Below, piece by piece: positions 28,346-36,627 of a stretch of DNA of 64,000 nt. The first letter of the stretch is position 1, and every line of letters begins with the position of its first letter. The notes under the pieces are model-generated. The model saw only the letters and a list, made by a program, of their open reading frames with translations, made no database searches and was not told where the DNA came from. The position numbers and the translations under genes were made by a program. Source of the DNA: Polynucleobacter sp. JS-Mosq-20-D10 (GTDB taxonomy: Bacteria; Pseudomonadota; Gammaproteobacteria; Burkholderiales; Burkholderiaceae); NCBI RefSeq assembly GCF_018687755.1, contig NZ_CP061305.1:1611099-1675098 (forward strand). The letters run 5' to 3'.

Positions 28346-28894
28346 TTAACATACTCCTGAAATGAGTTGTGGTGGACAACCTTGCCCTAATAAATCCGCC
28401 CTGAGTTTGGGCGCACTAGTTTTTGAATCAAGCCATATTCCAAAAAAAGCCTTTGCAAAATCAGCGCCTTGAATTTGGGATATTTTTTTGCCTTCATAAA
28501 AGAAACTGGTTCCCTGCTTCGGGGTATAGACCGCGGAAATAGTCTGGCCAGGCTCTACATTAGGAAGAATAGCTGCCAGCTCTTTACCCCAAGACACTGC
28601 TTGAGCATCGGCTACACCTAAGTTTTTCATCTCATCAGCAGTGCGGCTAGCAATTGCTTCACCGGAGAACGATCTTTGATACTTCAGCTCAAGAGCAAAC
28701 TCCTGAGAATCCTGAGTCACACCTCGATATAAATTGGCATCGTAAACATGAAACCCCCAAAAGTTCAGCCTACCCAAACCTTGCAGTTGGACTTGACCCA
28801 TCATGCTTTTAATATGTGGCGGCTCCTTAGCAAGGCTCATTGGAGTTAGCGTGCTAAGAGCTAAAGTAATCACTAATTTATCAACCAGTTTCAT
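28346..28894 (-). CDS. Exported chalcone-isomerase-like protein
   Basis: About 182 residues with a signal peptide (MKLVDKLVITLALSTLTPMSLA). The pattern LNFWGFHVYDANLYRG and the ending KAFFGIWLDSKTSAPKLRADLLG are typical of the bacterial chalcone-isomerase-like (CHI_3) family, whose reaction is unknown. I used the ATG at 28894, which has AAGGG upstream; an earlier in-frame start would overlap the next gene further. It is part of a four-gene minus-strand run. Confidence 0.85.
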   Translation of the reverse strand: MKLVDKLVITLALSTLTPMSLAKEPPHIKSMMGQVQLQGLGRLNFWGFHVYDANLYRGVTQDSQEFALELKYQRSFSGEAIASRTADEMKNLGVADAQAVSWGKELAAILPNVEPGQTISAVYTPKQGTSFFYEGKKISQIQGADFAKAFFGIWLDSKTSAPKLRADLLGQGCPPQLISGVC

Positions 28895-28898
28895 ACCC

Positions 28899-29285
28899 TT
28901 AACCCTTTCTATTGACAAGTCGTAAAGCAAGAGGTCCTAATATCGCTGAAATCGTATGGCGATGCTTTGCAAAGAATCGGTAAGCGACATTCCAAAATGG
29001 CTTGAGTAAGGGTCTAGAAAAAAGCCATGCGAGCTTAGGTAGATCAGCACGTCGATAGGCCTCCGAAAATACCTCCACACCCTCAAGCAGCTCACCATCA
29101 TCATATTGAGCACACATAGAGGCCAAAGCTTGCTTACAAGAGACTCCTACGCGTTCAGGTGAGTACTGATCAGAATTGATATCAACAAAGCTCAGCAGTC
29201 CCGCTTGATTGCGTCCCGAAAGAAATTGGATTTCTGCCTGACATAAAGGACAAAGACCGTCGTAGAACATAGTAAGATTTTTCAT
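28899..29285 (-). CDS. DCC-family (DUF393) thiol-disulfide oxidoreductase-like protein
   Basis: A 128-residue protein with the N-terminal FYDGLCPLCQAEI motif: a CxxC in the thioredoxin-fold position that defines the DUF393/DCC1-like family. It continues with FVDINSDQYSPE. The physiological partner is unknown. It lies 5 bp from both neighbours in the run TIGR03643 gene, this gene, chalcone-isomerase-like gene, DUF3833 gene. Confidence 0.88.
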   Translation of the reverse strand: MKNLTMFYDGLCPLCQAEIQFLSGRNQAGLLSFVDINSDQYSPERVGVSCKQALASMCAQYDDGELLEGVEVFSEAYRRADLPKLAWLFSRPLLKPFWNVAYRFFAKHRHTISAILGPLALRLVNRKG

Positions 29286-29290
29286 GACGT

Positions 29291-29560
29291 TTATTTTTGC
29301 TTGTATTGAGTTGCACAGTAGGCGCGGTTAACCAACTTACTACGCAGAGCGATATGCTTAGTTGATCTGCCAGTAACTCGCTTGCGCCACAATTCAAAAG
29401 AACTGCGTTTAAGATTTTTTCTCATTAAAGCAATCACTTGGGGCTCAGAATATCCAAAAGTAGCTTCAATGGCTTCAAAAGGAGTGCGATCCTCCCAGGC
29501 CATTTCAATTAACCTGGAAAGGTCTGCCTCTGAAAGCGCTTGGGGTAAGCGAGTTGTCAT
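29291..29560 (-). CDS. TIGR03643/DUF2805 family small protein
   Basis: An 89-residue basic protein with the family core ALSEADLSRLIEMAWEDRTPFEAIEATFGYSEPQVIALMR, followed by SSFELWRKRVTGRSTKH. The helical first part resembles a helix-turn-helix, so nucleic-acid binding is possible but unproven. I took the ATG at 29560, one codon after a TTG. It is divergent from the SDR gene and first in its operon. Confidence 0.85.
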   Translation of the reverse strand: MTTRLPQALSEADLSRLIEMAWEDRTPFEAIEATFGYSEPQVIALMRKNLKRSSFELWRKRVTGRSTKHIALRSKLVNRAYCATQYKQK

Positions 29561-29619
29561 CAAGCAAGTTTAAGACTTATTCAATAAACTGGCTGAGACC
29601 CTACTCATTGCAAGTTTTT

Positions 29620-30315
29620 ATGCCGCTTATCTCCACATCCTTCCGTGCACTCGTGATTGGTTCCTCCGGAACCATCGGTGCCGCCTTTGTGGAGTTACTG
29701 GAGAATCATCCCGCATGTACTGAGGTGGTCGGCATACATCGCTCATCTACCAGCCCGATTGATTATCAAGATCTCAGTACGATTGAAGAGGCATCTAAGA
29801 CTCTCACTGGAGAGCCACCTTTTCAGCTGATTATTAATACTATTGGGATATTGCATTCTGCCGATTGGATGCCAGAGAAAAAACTGGATGACCTCAATGC
29901 CCAACAGTTACAAACACTACTACAGGTCAATGCGATTGGCCCAGGCCTGACTATGCGGTACTTTTCCAAGCTGCTAGACCCAGCAGGAGCTGTCATGGCA
30001 ACCCTCTCGGCCAAGGTGGGCAGCATTGAGGACAATCGTCTCGGAGGCTGGTACAGCTACCGAGCCTCTAAGGCGGCGCTCAATATGTTGATTAAGACGA
30101 CTGCTATTGAACTAGCACGCACCAAACCTAATATCGCACTCATAGCACTGCATCCCGGAACAGTAAACTCTCGCCTATCAAAACCCTTTAAAGGCCAGCA
30201 AATTGGTCGACCTCCCCTCGATGCCGCGCAAGATATGCTCAATGTTTTACTCTCACTAGGCAGAGAAGATTCAGGAACCTTTATTAGTTACTCAGGAGAA
30301 CGCTTACCTTGGTAA
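29620..30315 (+). CDS. Short-chain dehydrogenase/reductase
   Basis: About 231 residues with a Rossmann cofactor motif (ALVIGSSGTIGAAFVELL), an NTIGILH strand and a YSYRASKAALNML catalytic Tyr/Lys stretch. Closest in feel to the small CsgA-like SDRs found beside photolyase genes. I took the ATG at 29620, because the upstream TTG at 29554 would run into the divergent gene. The substrate is unknown. Confidence 0.88.
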   Translation: MPLISTSFRALVIGSSGTIGAAFVELLENHPACTEVVGIHRSSTSPIDYQDLSTIEEASKTLTGEPPFQLIINTIGILHSADWMPEKKLDDLNAQQLQTLLQVNAIGPGLTMRYFSKLLDPAGAVMATLSAKVGSIEDNRLGGWYSYRASKAALNMLIKTTAIELARTKPNIALIALHPGTVNSRLSKPFKGQQIGRPPLDAAQDMLNVLLSLGREDSGTFISYSGERLPW

Positions 30316-30328
30316 GTCATCTATTGTT

Positions 30329-30907
30329 ATGAAACGATATTTATTCTTTTTCCTCATCACCTGCACTCTAGTTTTTACTCAGAGCAAATTGGCTACAGCA
30401 CAGAGTGAGTTAGCCAACAAACTAAATGATGGTACGCATGTTCTCTTAATGAGACATGCCGATGCGCCTGGCTATGGAGACCCAAAGAACTATCAAATCG
30501 GGCAATGCTCTACTCAACGCAATCTTGGGGATTTGGGACGAAAACAGGCTAAGAACACCGGTGATTGGCTATCTAGCCAAGGAATTGGGCAGGCAAAGGT
30601 TTACAGCAGCCCCTGGTGTCGTTGTGTTGATACCGCTACTCTACTAAACAAGGGCGAAGTAAAAAAAGAGGCCGCCTTAGGTTCATTTTTTGATGATATG
30701 AGTTTGGCAACCAAACAGACCGACGAACTCACAAAACGCATTGCAGTTGAACGAAAGCAATTTCCAAGTACACCAATCATCATGGTGACACATCACGTCA
30801 ATATTCAATCTTATGTTGGCGTGGTTGTGAACTCAGGCGATATGGTTTTAGTGAAAGTCGATCCTGCCGGAAAGCCCATATCTTTTAAGTTATATCCAAG
30901 CCCTTAA
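30329..30907 (+). CDS. Exported histidine phosphatase family protein
   Basis: A 192-residue branch-2-like histidine phosphatase with a signal peptide ending near ATAQ. The catalytic motif is LLMRHADAPGYGDP, and the second His lies in VTHHVNIQSYVG. Periplasmic location is inferred from the signal. It follows the SDR gene by 13 bp and is probably co-transcribed with it. Confidence 0.87.
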   Translation: MKRYLFFFLITCTLVFTQSKLATAQSELANKLNDGTHVLLMRHADAPGYGDPKNYQIGQCSTQRNLGDLGRKQAKNTGDWLSSQGIGQAKVYSSPWCRCVDTATLLNKGEVKKEAALGSFFDDMSLATKQTDELTKRIAVERKQFPSTPIIMVTHHVNIQSYVGVVVNSGDMVLVKVDPAGKPISFKLYPSP

Positions 30908-30941
30908 AACCAGTCAATTTTTATAAAAGTAAAGAGTCTTT

Positions 30942-31322
30942 ATGCAAGATGCCATCACCTTAAATGTATTGGGTCAACCTTTGGTGCCCTGCTCCTTTGA
31001 TCCATTGACAGGATTTTTTAGAGATGGTTGCTGCAAAACCAATGAGCAAGATTTGGGCAGTCACTTGGTATGCGCTATTGTTACAAATGACTTTTTACAG
31101 TTCAGCCTTAAAAGAGGGAATGACCTCATCACGCCGCGCCCTGAATATCAGTTTCCGGGTCTCATAGCAGGCGATCAGTGGTGTCTTTGCCTTAACCGTT
31201 GGACAGAAGCCTTAGAAGCGAACTGTGCGCCCACAATTCAGTTAGAAAGCACTCACGCTAAAGTATTGGAGAAAGTGTCACTGGAGGTCTTGCTGCAATA
31301 CTCTCAGAGCCAGAGCCTTTGA
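30942..31322 (+). CDS. DUF2237 family protein
   Basis: A 126-residue protein with the strongly conserved DUF2237 pattern NVLGQPLVPCSFDPLTGFFRDGCC, then DLGSHLVCAIVT and PGLIAGDQWCLCLNRW. Several conserved cysteines suggest metal or cofactor binding, but the function is unknown. Its 3' end overlaps the convergent Cry-DASH gene by 19 bp. Confidence 0.88.
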   Translation: MQDAITLNVLGQPLVPCSFDPLTGFFRDGCCKTNEQDLGSHLVCAIVTNDFLQFSLKRGNDLITPRPEYQFPGLIAGDQWCLCLNRWTEALEANCAPTIQLESTHAKVLEKVSLEVLLQYSQSQSL

Positions 31323-32554
31323 TACTCTCCCAGGGGATCGTGATCTTGTTCTTGCTTGGCGATATTAAAACGTCTGCCACCCCGAGGATCAGTTCCCAGT
31401 CCAGCTAAATATAACCAGTTACCTTGATTGCTATAGACGTCGTAGTCAATCAACTGAGACTCGAACCAAGCGGCGCCCAAACGCCAATCCCCCTGTAAAT
31501 CGTAGATCCAGTAACTGGCAACTATCTGACGCATCCGGTTGGATAAGTAACCCGTTTTGAGTAGCTCTCGCATTCCGGCATCCACTAGGGATTTACCGGT
31601 GCTTCCAGTGCGCCAGGACTCAAAGTGTTGGGCGCTACCTTTTGATACGGGGGTCTCACTCAAGCCTGCTACTCGATACAGTTGTGTACCGTATTTAAAG
31701 TGTAGAAAACGGAAATAATCCCGCCACAGCAACTCAAACCAAAGCCAGTAGGTGCCGTCATTTGCACCGTGAGCTTGCTCATATGCATCTAATTGAGCAA
31801 CAATCGTCCTCGCAGAAACGCAACCCAAAGCCAACCATGGAGAAAACTTACTTGAGTAGTCTTGCCCAATGAGTTGATTGCGAGTTTCTTTATAAGTATC
31901 CGGCAAGCGTCTTGCAAGATATTGCTTTAAGTGCTCAAGGGCACTGCGCTCGCCACCCAAGAACTTTAGGGTCGAGTTTTTTACTTCATCAGAACCCCGT
32001 ATCGGGGGGATCTCCGCAAACTCTGGCAATGCAGGAATTTGAGAAGGCGCCATCACTGGTGGCGAAAACTTCAAGCCGGCGTACTCTACTTTTTTACGAA
32101 ACTGAGTAAACATATCTGGCATATCTTGAGCGGCAAAGGGTAAGCTCTCTGGCGACAGCATACTTGACTGCCAAAACTCCTGAAGTGAAATTCCCCGAGC
32201 TAGAATCTGATGGCTCTGTCGGATTTCTTCTGGAGCTTCGATGCGCTCACAATAAATTGCATCGGCACGCGTGACTTGGGCTAATTGCACGAAGACATCC
32301 GCTGGCTCGCCGGCATATTCCAGCAGATCGGATCCTAAAGCACGTAACTGCGCCCTTAAATCATCCAAGGACTCCCTTAAGAAACCCTTGCGATGAGATC
32401 CCTCTCTCGGGAAACCAAAAACAGAAGCAGCTTGCGCTTGCGGCAGATGAATATATACAGGCAACAAGCGGTCAGCACGATGACATGCCTCTAGCAAGGC
32501 AGGATTATCTATCAGCCTTAAATCATTTCTGAACCAATAAATCAGGGTCGTCAT
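31304..32554 (-). CDS. DASH-family cryptochrome/photolyase
   Basis: A 416-residue blue-light flavoprotein starting with TTLIYWFRNDLRLIDNPALLEA, the N-terminal photolyase domain. The FAD domain has STGKSLVDAGMRELLKTGYLSNRMRQIVASY, and the DASH-type ending DWRLGAAWFESQLIDYDVYSNQGNW, with DPRGGRRFN, is intact. Cry-DASH proteins repair cyclobutane dimers in single-stranded or looped DNA. It starts one base after the DUF2256 gene stop. Confidence 0.92.
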   Translation of the reverse strand: MTTLIYWFRNDLRLIDNPALLEACHRADRLLPVYIHLPQAQAASVFGFPREGSHRKGFLRESLDDLRAQLRALGSDLLEYAGEPADVFVQLAQVTRADAIYCERIEAPEEIRQSHQILARGISLQEFWQSSMLSPESLPFAAQDMPDMFTQFRKKVEYAGLKFSPPVMAPSQIPALPEFAEIPPIRGSDEVKNSTLKFLGGERSALEHLKQYLARRLPDTYKETRNQLIGQDYSSKFSPWLALGCVSARTIVAQLDAYEQAHGANDGTYWLWFELLWRDYFRFLHFKYGTQLYRVAGLSETPVSKGSAQHFESWRTGSTGKSLVDAGMRELLKTGYLSNRMRQIVASYWIYDLQGDWRLGAAWFESQLIDYDVYSNQGNWLYLAGLGTDPRGGRRFNIAKQEQDHDPLGEYQRLWL

Positions 32555-32740
32555 TTACTTCGCCCCAAGCGTAGCTGATGAAGATTTATTGGCTCGGCAG
32601 GCATCAGAACAATACTTAACAGACTCCCAATTTTTAGCCCAGGATTTGCGCCAAGTCATTTCTTTGCCACAAGTGACACATAACTTGCTCGGCAAGTAGG
32701 ATTTATTTCCCTTGAATCCCGATTTTTCTAACTTGCTCAT
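32555..32740 (-). CDS. DUF2256 zinc-ribbon-like protein
   Basis: A 61-residue basic protein with CVTCGKEMTWRKSWAKNW followed by YCSDAC, a four-cysteine zinc-ribbon-like pattern typical of DUF2256. This family is frequently encoded beside cryptochrome/photolyase genes, as here, where it directly precedes Cry-DASH with no gap. The function is unknown. Confidence 0.88.
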   Translation of the reverse strand: MSKLEKSGFKGNKSYLPSKLCVTCGKEMTWRKSWAKNWESVKYCSDACRANKSSSATLGAK

Positions 32741-32795
32741 ACCTACCTAATTAAAAACGAATAGACTGATTACTAAACTCAAAAAAGAGAATGTA

Positions 32796-33698
32796 TTGAA
32801 AGCTTTTTACGCAGATCACTATGTTTTACCACTTCCACCCGGGCACCGCTTTCCGATGGAGAAGTATGCACAATTGCGTGATCTAGTATCGCAACTCGAT
32901 GGCATTGAGCTTGAGAATGCCCCCGCAATTACCGACACTCAAATACTCTACGCTCACGATCCAAGCTACCTGATCAAGGTCTTGCAAGGCAAGCTCAGTC
33001 CACAAGAACAACAAGAAATCGGCTTCCCTTGGAGCGCCCAGATGGTGGAGCGCTCTCGAAGATCTGCAGGGGCAACTTTAGCCGCAGCCCAATCTGCATT
33101 GACAGAAGGAATAGCCGCCAATTTAGCCGGGGGAACGCACCACGCTTACCGCAATAAAGGGAGCGGTTTCTGCGTCTTTAATGACTCTGCCATTGCCGCT
33201 AGAGCACTCCAGAGAGAAATTAATCCAAACCTGAAGGTCGCCGTCATAGACTTGGATGTTCACCAAGGTAATGGCACTGCTTCTATTTTAGAAAATGACT
33301 CTTCTATATTTACCTTATCGATACATGGGGAGAACAACTTTCCCTTTACAAAAGAGCGTAGCGATCTTGATGTTGGCTTACCAGATGAGACGGGAGATGC
33401 AGCCTATTTAGCAACACTGCATCAAAGCCTAGAAATATTAGATACGCGCTTTAAGCCTAACTGTATTATTTACTTAGCTGGAGCAGATCCCCATGAGGGG
33501 GATCGCTTAGGTAAGCTCAGCCTGACTCAAGAGGGAATGCGGCTGCGAGATGAAGCTATTTTTCAGTATGGCTTAGATCGCCAAATTCCAATTGCCTTTA
33601 GCATGGCTGGTGGATATGGCAAAGAAATTCAGTCAACTGTGAATATTCATTTTCAGACCATCCAAACTGCACTTCATTTTCAACAGCAATGCGGTTGA
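32796..33698 (+). CDS. Histone deacetylase family (class II-like) metal-dependent deacetylase
   Basis: A 300-residue arginase/deacetylase-fold protein. Active-site features are GGTHHAYRNKGSGFCVFND (His-His and Tyr loop), DLDVHQGNGTA (zinc-binding D-x-H) and LAGADPHEGDRLGKL (third ligand). The start appears to be a TTG at 32796 with AGAGA upstream; the next in-frame ATG would remove part of the fold. Bacterial members act on acetylated small molecules or proteins; the substrate is unknown. Confidence 0.87.
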   Translation: MKAFYADHYVLPLPPGHRFPMEKYAQLRDLVSQLDGIELENAPAITDTQILYAHDPSYLIKVLQGKLSPQEQQEIGFPWSAQMVERSRRSAGATLAAAQSALTEGIAANLAGGTHHAYRNKGSGFCVFNDSAIAARALQREINPNLKVAVIDLDVHQGNGTASILENDSSIFTLSIHGENNFPFTKERSDLDVGLPDETGDAAYLATLHQSLEILDTRFKPNCIIYLAGADPHEGDRLGKLSLTQEGMRLRDEAIFQYGLDRQIPIAFSMAGGYGKEIQSTVNIHFQTIQTALHFQQQCG

Positions 33699-33718
33699 TT
33701 TACAACCAAATGCTATTG

Positions 33719-34213
33719 TTACCTCTTATTGGATTTAGAAGACGTCCAGTATTTCTGCATTTCAATAAATAAGAATGAAGCAGACCAAGTAATGAGAATA
33801 AAGCCAGTAAGCGCTTCCACCCCAGTCAAGTATCTCAAATAGCCCTGAGCCACAACCTCACCATAACCCAAAGTAGTGAATGTAACAAAAGACAGATATG
33901 CGCAGTCAAGCAAAACACCATGCCCTGAAATATTGCCGACAAGACCTCCCATTACAGGGAACGGCAAGGTAAAAAAGTAGCCCAAAGCAAAAAGCCAAAT
34001 CTCTAGAACATGTGCCATAAAAATAGCGCCAACCCCAATCAGAACCCTAAAACGCGGGGAAATATGCGCCACCATAGGCAAGATTTTATCTAACTGAAAG
34101 AGTGCCTCGTAGTGTATCAATATGGCCACAAGGGCTAATGATCCATTAATGACAAACGCGGTAAGAAGTAGCATAGAAGAAATTATCCTCCCATCTTCAG
34201 GAGAATTCCTCAT
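33719..34213 (-). CDS. Two-helix potassium channel family protein
   Basis: A 164-residue membrane protein. A first pair of helices (about 12-40 and 55-80) precedes a pore loop with the selectivity-filter-like sequence TTLGYGEV and a last helix at about 125-148. This is the ion-transport-2 pore type without a regulatory domain. Its ATG shares one base with the stop of the preceding eRF1-like gene (TAATG), so expression is coupled to that gene and possibly to the upstream FNR box. Confidence 0.85.
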   Translation of the reverse strand: MRNSPEDGRIISSMLLLTAFVINGSLALVAILIHYEALFQLDKILPMVAHISPRFRVLIGVGAIFMAHVLEIWLFALGYFFTLPFPVMGGLVGNISGHGVLLDCAYLSFVTFTTLGYGEVVAQGYLRYLTGVEALTGFILITWSASFLFIEMQKYWTSSKSNKR

Positions 34214-34617
34214 TAGCCATTGATAACGGTATCGCCTTTTAGGCCATCTACTTTGGCAAAGTATCTTTTAGCGTAAGCCAGCAACTGTCCATCAGTAGGA
34301 TGATCTACAGTTTCAATGCCCACCACTTTTTCAGCCGTCAAATGATCATGTTTCGTGGCATGTTTCATCAGCTCTAATTTGGCCGAGCCTGGCCCAACAA
34401 TCAAAATCTCCTTGGATTCTTTTACAGCCTGAATCACTTCATGCAAGTAGTGCTCATCTGGTCCGGCATGGCTACCACTGATACTTCCACTTTTGTGATG
34501 AAGGTTTTTATGGGTAGATCTTGTTTTGATTACTTCGCTCTCACTTGCAGTGGGATTGAAATAAATAACATGCGCTTCTTGATGGTCAATCCAAATTACT
34601 GAGTGATTAAATGACAT
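34213..34617 (-). CDS. eRF1-domain-like 'translational machinery' protein
   Basis: A 134-residue protein (SVIWIDHQEAHVIYFN...ILIVGPGSAKLELMKH...VDHPTDGQLLAYAKRYF) of the host-attachment/eRF1-domain-3-like family. The GPG and DHPTDGQ segments are the recognisable parts. Biochemical function is unclear. It lies between a DUF1488-like gene (about 50 bp upstream) and the K+ channel gene. Confidence 0.75.
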   Translation of the reverse strand: MSFNHSVIWIDHQEAHVIYFNPTASESEVIKTRSTHKNLHHKSGSISGSHAGPDEHYLHEVIQAVKESKEILIVGPGSAKLELMKHATKHDHLTAEKVVGIETVDHPTDGQLLAYAKRYFAKVDGLKGDTVING

Positions 34618-34666
34618 ATATTCTCTTTCTTATTAGTAAAACGGGGGCAAAAGTAATAAAAAGCAA

Positions 34667-34933
34667 TTAATCCAAAATGAGATCATGGCTAAATAGGTGC
34701 ACAGCTCCACCTACAGCATATCCATTCAAAATCTTTTGCTCGGCTATTGAGAGTAGTTTTAATTGATGCGTTTTAAATAATTGCAAAGCATTTGTCTGAA
34801 CACCATCAAGGTCTAAGTCCTGCAAGGCTTCGTAACTAAAACTGCATTTGAGAGCTTTGCCATCCAACATAGCTGGGTAAGAGACATCACCAGTTTCTAA
34901 AAGGGATGCGGGACCAACAAATTCAAGCTTCAT
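34667..34933 (-). CDS. DUF1488-like small protein
   Basis: An 88-residue acidic protein (MKLEFVGPASLLETGDVSYPAMLDGKAL...CSFSYEALQDL). The phrase on a modified residue and the alternating Phe/Tyr pattern resemble DUF1488, of unknown function. I used the ATG at 34933; an upstream in-frame start would add 17 residues of poor character. A perfect FNR box lies 66 bp upstream, which makes this the first gene of a candidate oxygen-regulated trio. Confidence 0.65.
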   Translation of the reverse strand: MKLEFVGPASLLETGDVSYPAMLDGKALKCSFSYEALQDLDLDGVQTNALQLFKTHQLKLLSIAEQKILNGYAVGGAVHLFSHDLILD

Positions 34934-34998
34934 GGGGTTCACTTTATTAAAAATAGTCAAATGACCATAACAGTCTGAACCCAAAGAGGAAAATGAAC

Positions 34999-35012
34999 TT
35001 GATATAAATCAA
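34999..35012 (-). promoter_or_regulatory. Perfect FNR box upstream of the DUF1488/eRF1-like/K+ channel genes
   Basis: TTGATATAAATCAA has all ten consensus bases with the correct four-base spacer. It is palindromic, but the only gene start downstream at promoter distance is on the minus strand (34933). A convincing -10 element is not evident. Confidence 0.65.
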
Positions 35013-35078
35013 ACAATCTAGCTCTAACTAGCGGGAATCTAGCTTTCGCTGCGCCAAAAAGTTTTGAGCAGTTCTTGC

Positions 35079-35183
35079 TTAATCAATATCGTGAGTCTTA
35101 CTGAATGCAGCACATCTTCTCAGGAGGTCATCGGCAGGGATATTGAGAACCGAACTATTGCTCACAAATAGAATTTGATTCAT
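35079..35183 (-). CDS. Possible 34-residue peptide or gene remnant
   Basis: An ATG at 35183 has a strong GGAGGA site eight bases upstream and opens MNQILFVSNSSVLNIPADDLL..., ending after 34 residues. The pattern of a short strand with FVS, an Asp-Leu-Leu helix start and FSKTHDI faintly recalls the first third of a BLUF photosensor domain, but the conserved BLUF Tyr position is Phe and nothing continues after the stop. It may be a remnant or a genuine small protein; an in-frame TTG further upstream gives a 71-residue version. Confidence 0.3.
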   Translation of the reverse strand: MNQILFVSNSSVLNIPADDLLRRCAAFSKTHDID

Positions 35184-35311
35184 GCAGTCATCCTCCATCA
35201 CCAACACCGATGCACCAGCACTAATATAGGTGCTTCTGGCAAGTAATGGCGGCAATACTTTCGACGATATAGGGCTGTTTTCTGACCTAGACAATCAACG
35301 CTCGATGTCGA

Positions 35312-35596
35312 TCAATTACTCTCAGATTGATTTTTCCTACTTGCCAAGTATTGAACGCCATTATTTCCATAACGTTCAGTATGAACTTGATTTTCCAACA
35401 GGTGAAACAGCTCGCCAGAAATATAAGATGTACTCACACCATCAACCACTAAGTCAATTTGCCCAGACACCACTAAGGCCTTGACCTCGAAGGGATGTGT
35501 ATGATCATCCAGAAATCCATCCGCCTCTCGCTCCACTAGGATCGGCTCCGGAAATCCCTCCAAAACCAGCATGCTCAGAAATTGCTCTTTAGTCAT
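35312..35596 (-). CDS. Small cupin-domain protein
   Basis: A 94-residue single cupin (READGFLDDHTHPFEVKALVVSGQIDLVVDGVS). The motif D-H-T-H...E supplies metal ligands in the first cupin box, and HTERYGNNGVQY forms the second. Such small cupins bind a metal and often a carboxylate. It is followed 15 bp later by a Bug-type binding protein gene. Confidence 0.8.
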   Translation of the reverse strand: MTKEQFLSMLVLEGFPEPILVEREADGFLDDHTHPFEVKALVVSGQIDLVVDGVSTSYISGELFHLLENQVHTERYGNNGVQYLASRKNQSESN

Positions 35597-35610
35597 CTAA
35601 TTTAACTCTC

Positions 35611-36597
35611 TCAATCAGCTTCAATCCTGGCCGCCTTTACCACCGCAGTCCATCTGGTATTTTCAGTCTTAATAAACTCATCTAACTGCTTGGGATTCAT
35701 ATAGACAGCCTCAGCACCCATCTCTACTGCTTTTTGCTTGAATGTCGGTTCGGCCATTACCTTAGCGATTTCAGTTGTCAGTTGATTCACAATAAGCGCA
35801 GGCGTATTGATTGGGGCAAAAACTGCAAACCATGATGTCGCATCTAGTTTTGGTAAACCTGCTTCGGCAGCCGTAGGAACATCAGGCAAGCTCTGTAAAC
35901 GCTTCTTGCCTGTTGTTGCTAATGCACGCAGTTTGCCAGTCTGGATATGAGGAATAAATGGTGGAGGCGTTCCAAATGTTAAATCAACCTGACCACCTAA
36001 TAAATCAGCCAATGCCGGTCCGGTACCCTTGTAAGGAATATGGGTCATTTTGATACCGGCCTGCTGCTCTAACATTGCGCCAGTAACATGCTGTAAGGAG
36101 CCATTACCTGATGATGCGTAATTTAATTTTCCAGGATTAGCTTTTGCATAAGCAATCAGCTCATTCATCGTCTTAAATGGTAAGTCTGCACGTACCACCA
36201 CAATTTGTGGTGCTGAGATCACATTTGCTACAGGCTTGAAATCTTTAAGCTCCCATGGCAATGGGTTTTTGCTAACCAATGGCGTAATAACGTGATAGCC
36301 AGAATACTGAACCAACAAAGTGTAGCCGTCAGGATCAGCTTTTTTCACAGCAGCAGCAGCAATCGCACCAGATGCTCCCGCTTTATTTTCAACCACAATC
36401 GTTTGACCCAAAGCGACCCCAAGAGGCAGAGCTAATACTCTAGCCGTAAAATCTGTCGTACCACCCGGAGCAGAAGAAGCGATAAATGCAATCGGTCGAT
36501 TCGGATACTTCCCCGAATCCTGGCCGTAACTAGCAATAGATACTTGACTCAACAGAATCAAAACCAAAAAGTTGATCCGAGAAAAATAGGTGCGCAT
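35611..36597 (-). CDS. Tripartite tricarboxylate transporter (Bug) substrate-binding protein
   Basis: About 328 residues with a signal peptide ending near ASYGQ. Bug landmarks are YPNRPIAFIASSAPGGTTD, ENKAGASGAIAAAAVKKADPDGYT and THIPYKGTGPALADLLGG. I took the ATG at 36597; a TTG five codons earlier is also in frame. It lies with HMG-CoA-lyase-like and CaiB-type genes, which suggests a carboxylate ligand fed to that pathway. Permease genes are absent from the window. Confidence 0.9.
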   Translation of the reverse strand: MRTYFSRINFLVLILLSQVSIASYGQDSGKYPNRPIAFIASSAPGGTTDFTARVLALPLGVALGQTIVVENKAGASGAIAAAAVKKADPDGYTLLVQYSGYHVITPLVSKNPLPWELKDFKPVANVISAPQIVVVRADLPFKTMNELIAYAKANPGKLNYASSGNGSLQHVTGAMLEQQAGIKMTHIPYKGTGPALADLLGGQVDLTFGTPPPFIPHIQTGKLRALATTGKKRLQSLPDVPTAAEAGLPKLDATSWFAVFAPINTPALIVNQLTTEIAKVMAEPTFKQKAVEMGAEAVYMNPKQLDEFIKTENTRWTAVVKAARIEAD

Positions 36598-36627
36598 GAG
36601 GCTAACTTTCAATTTAGGTAAATCAAA

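Noticed and set aside
33719..34213. Full voltage-gated or RCK-regulated channel
   Set aside because: Only a pore with few helices is encoded; no voltage-sensor arginines and no nucleotide-binding RCK domain are visible.
35230..35484. Plus-strand 84-codon frame
   Set aside because: It overlaps the real minus-strand cupin gene, has no ribosome site and its translation shows no recognisable domain.
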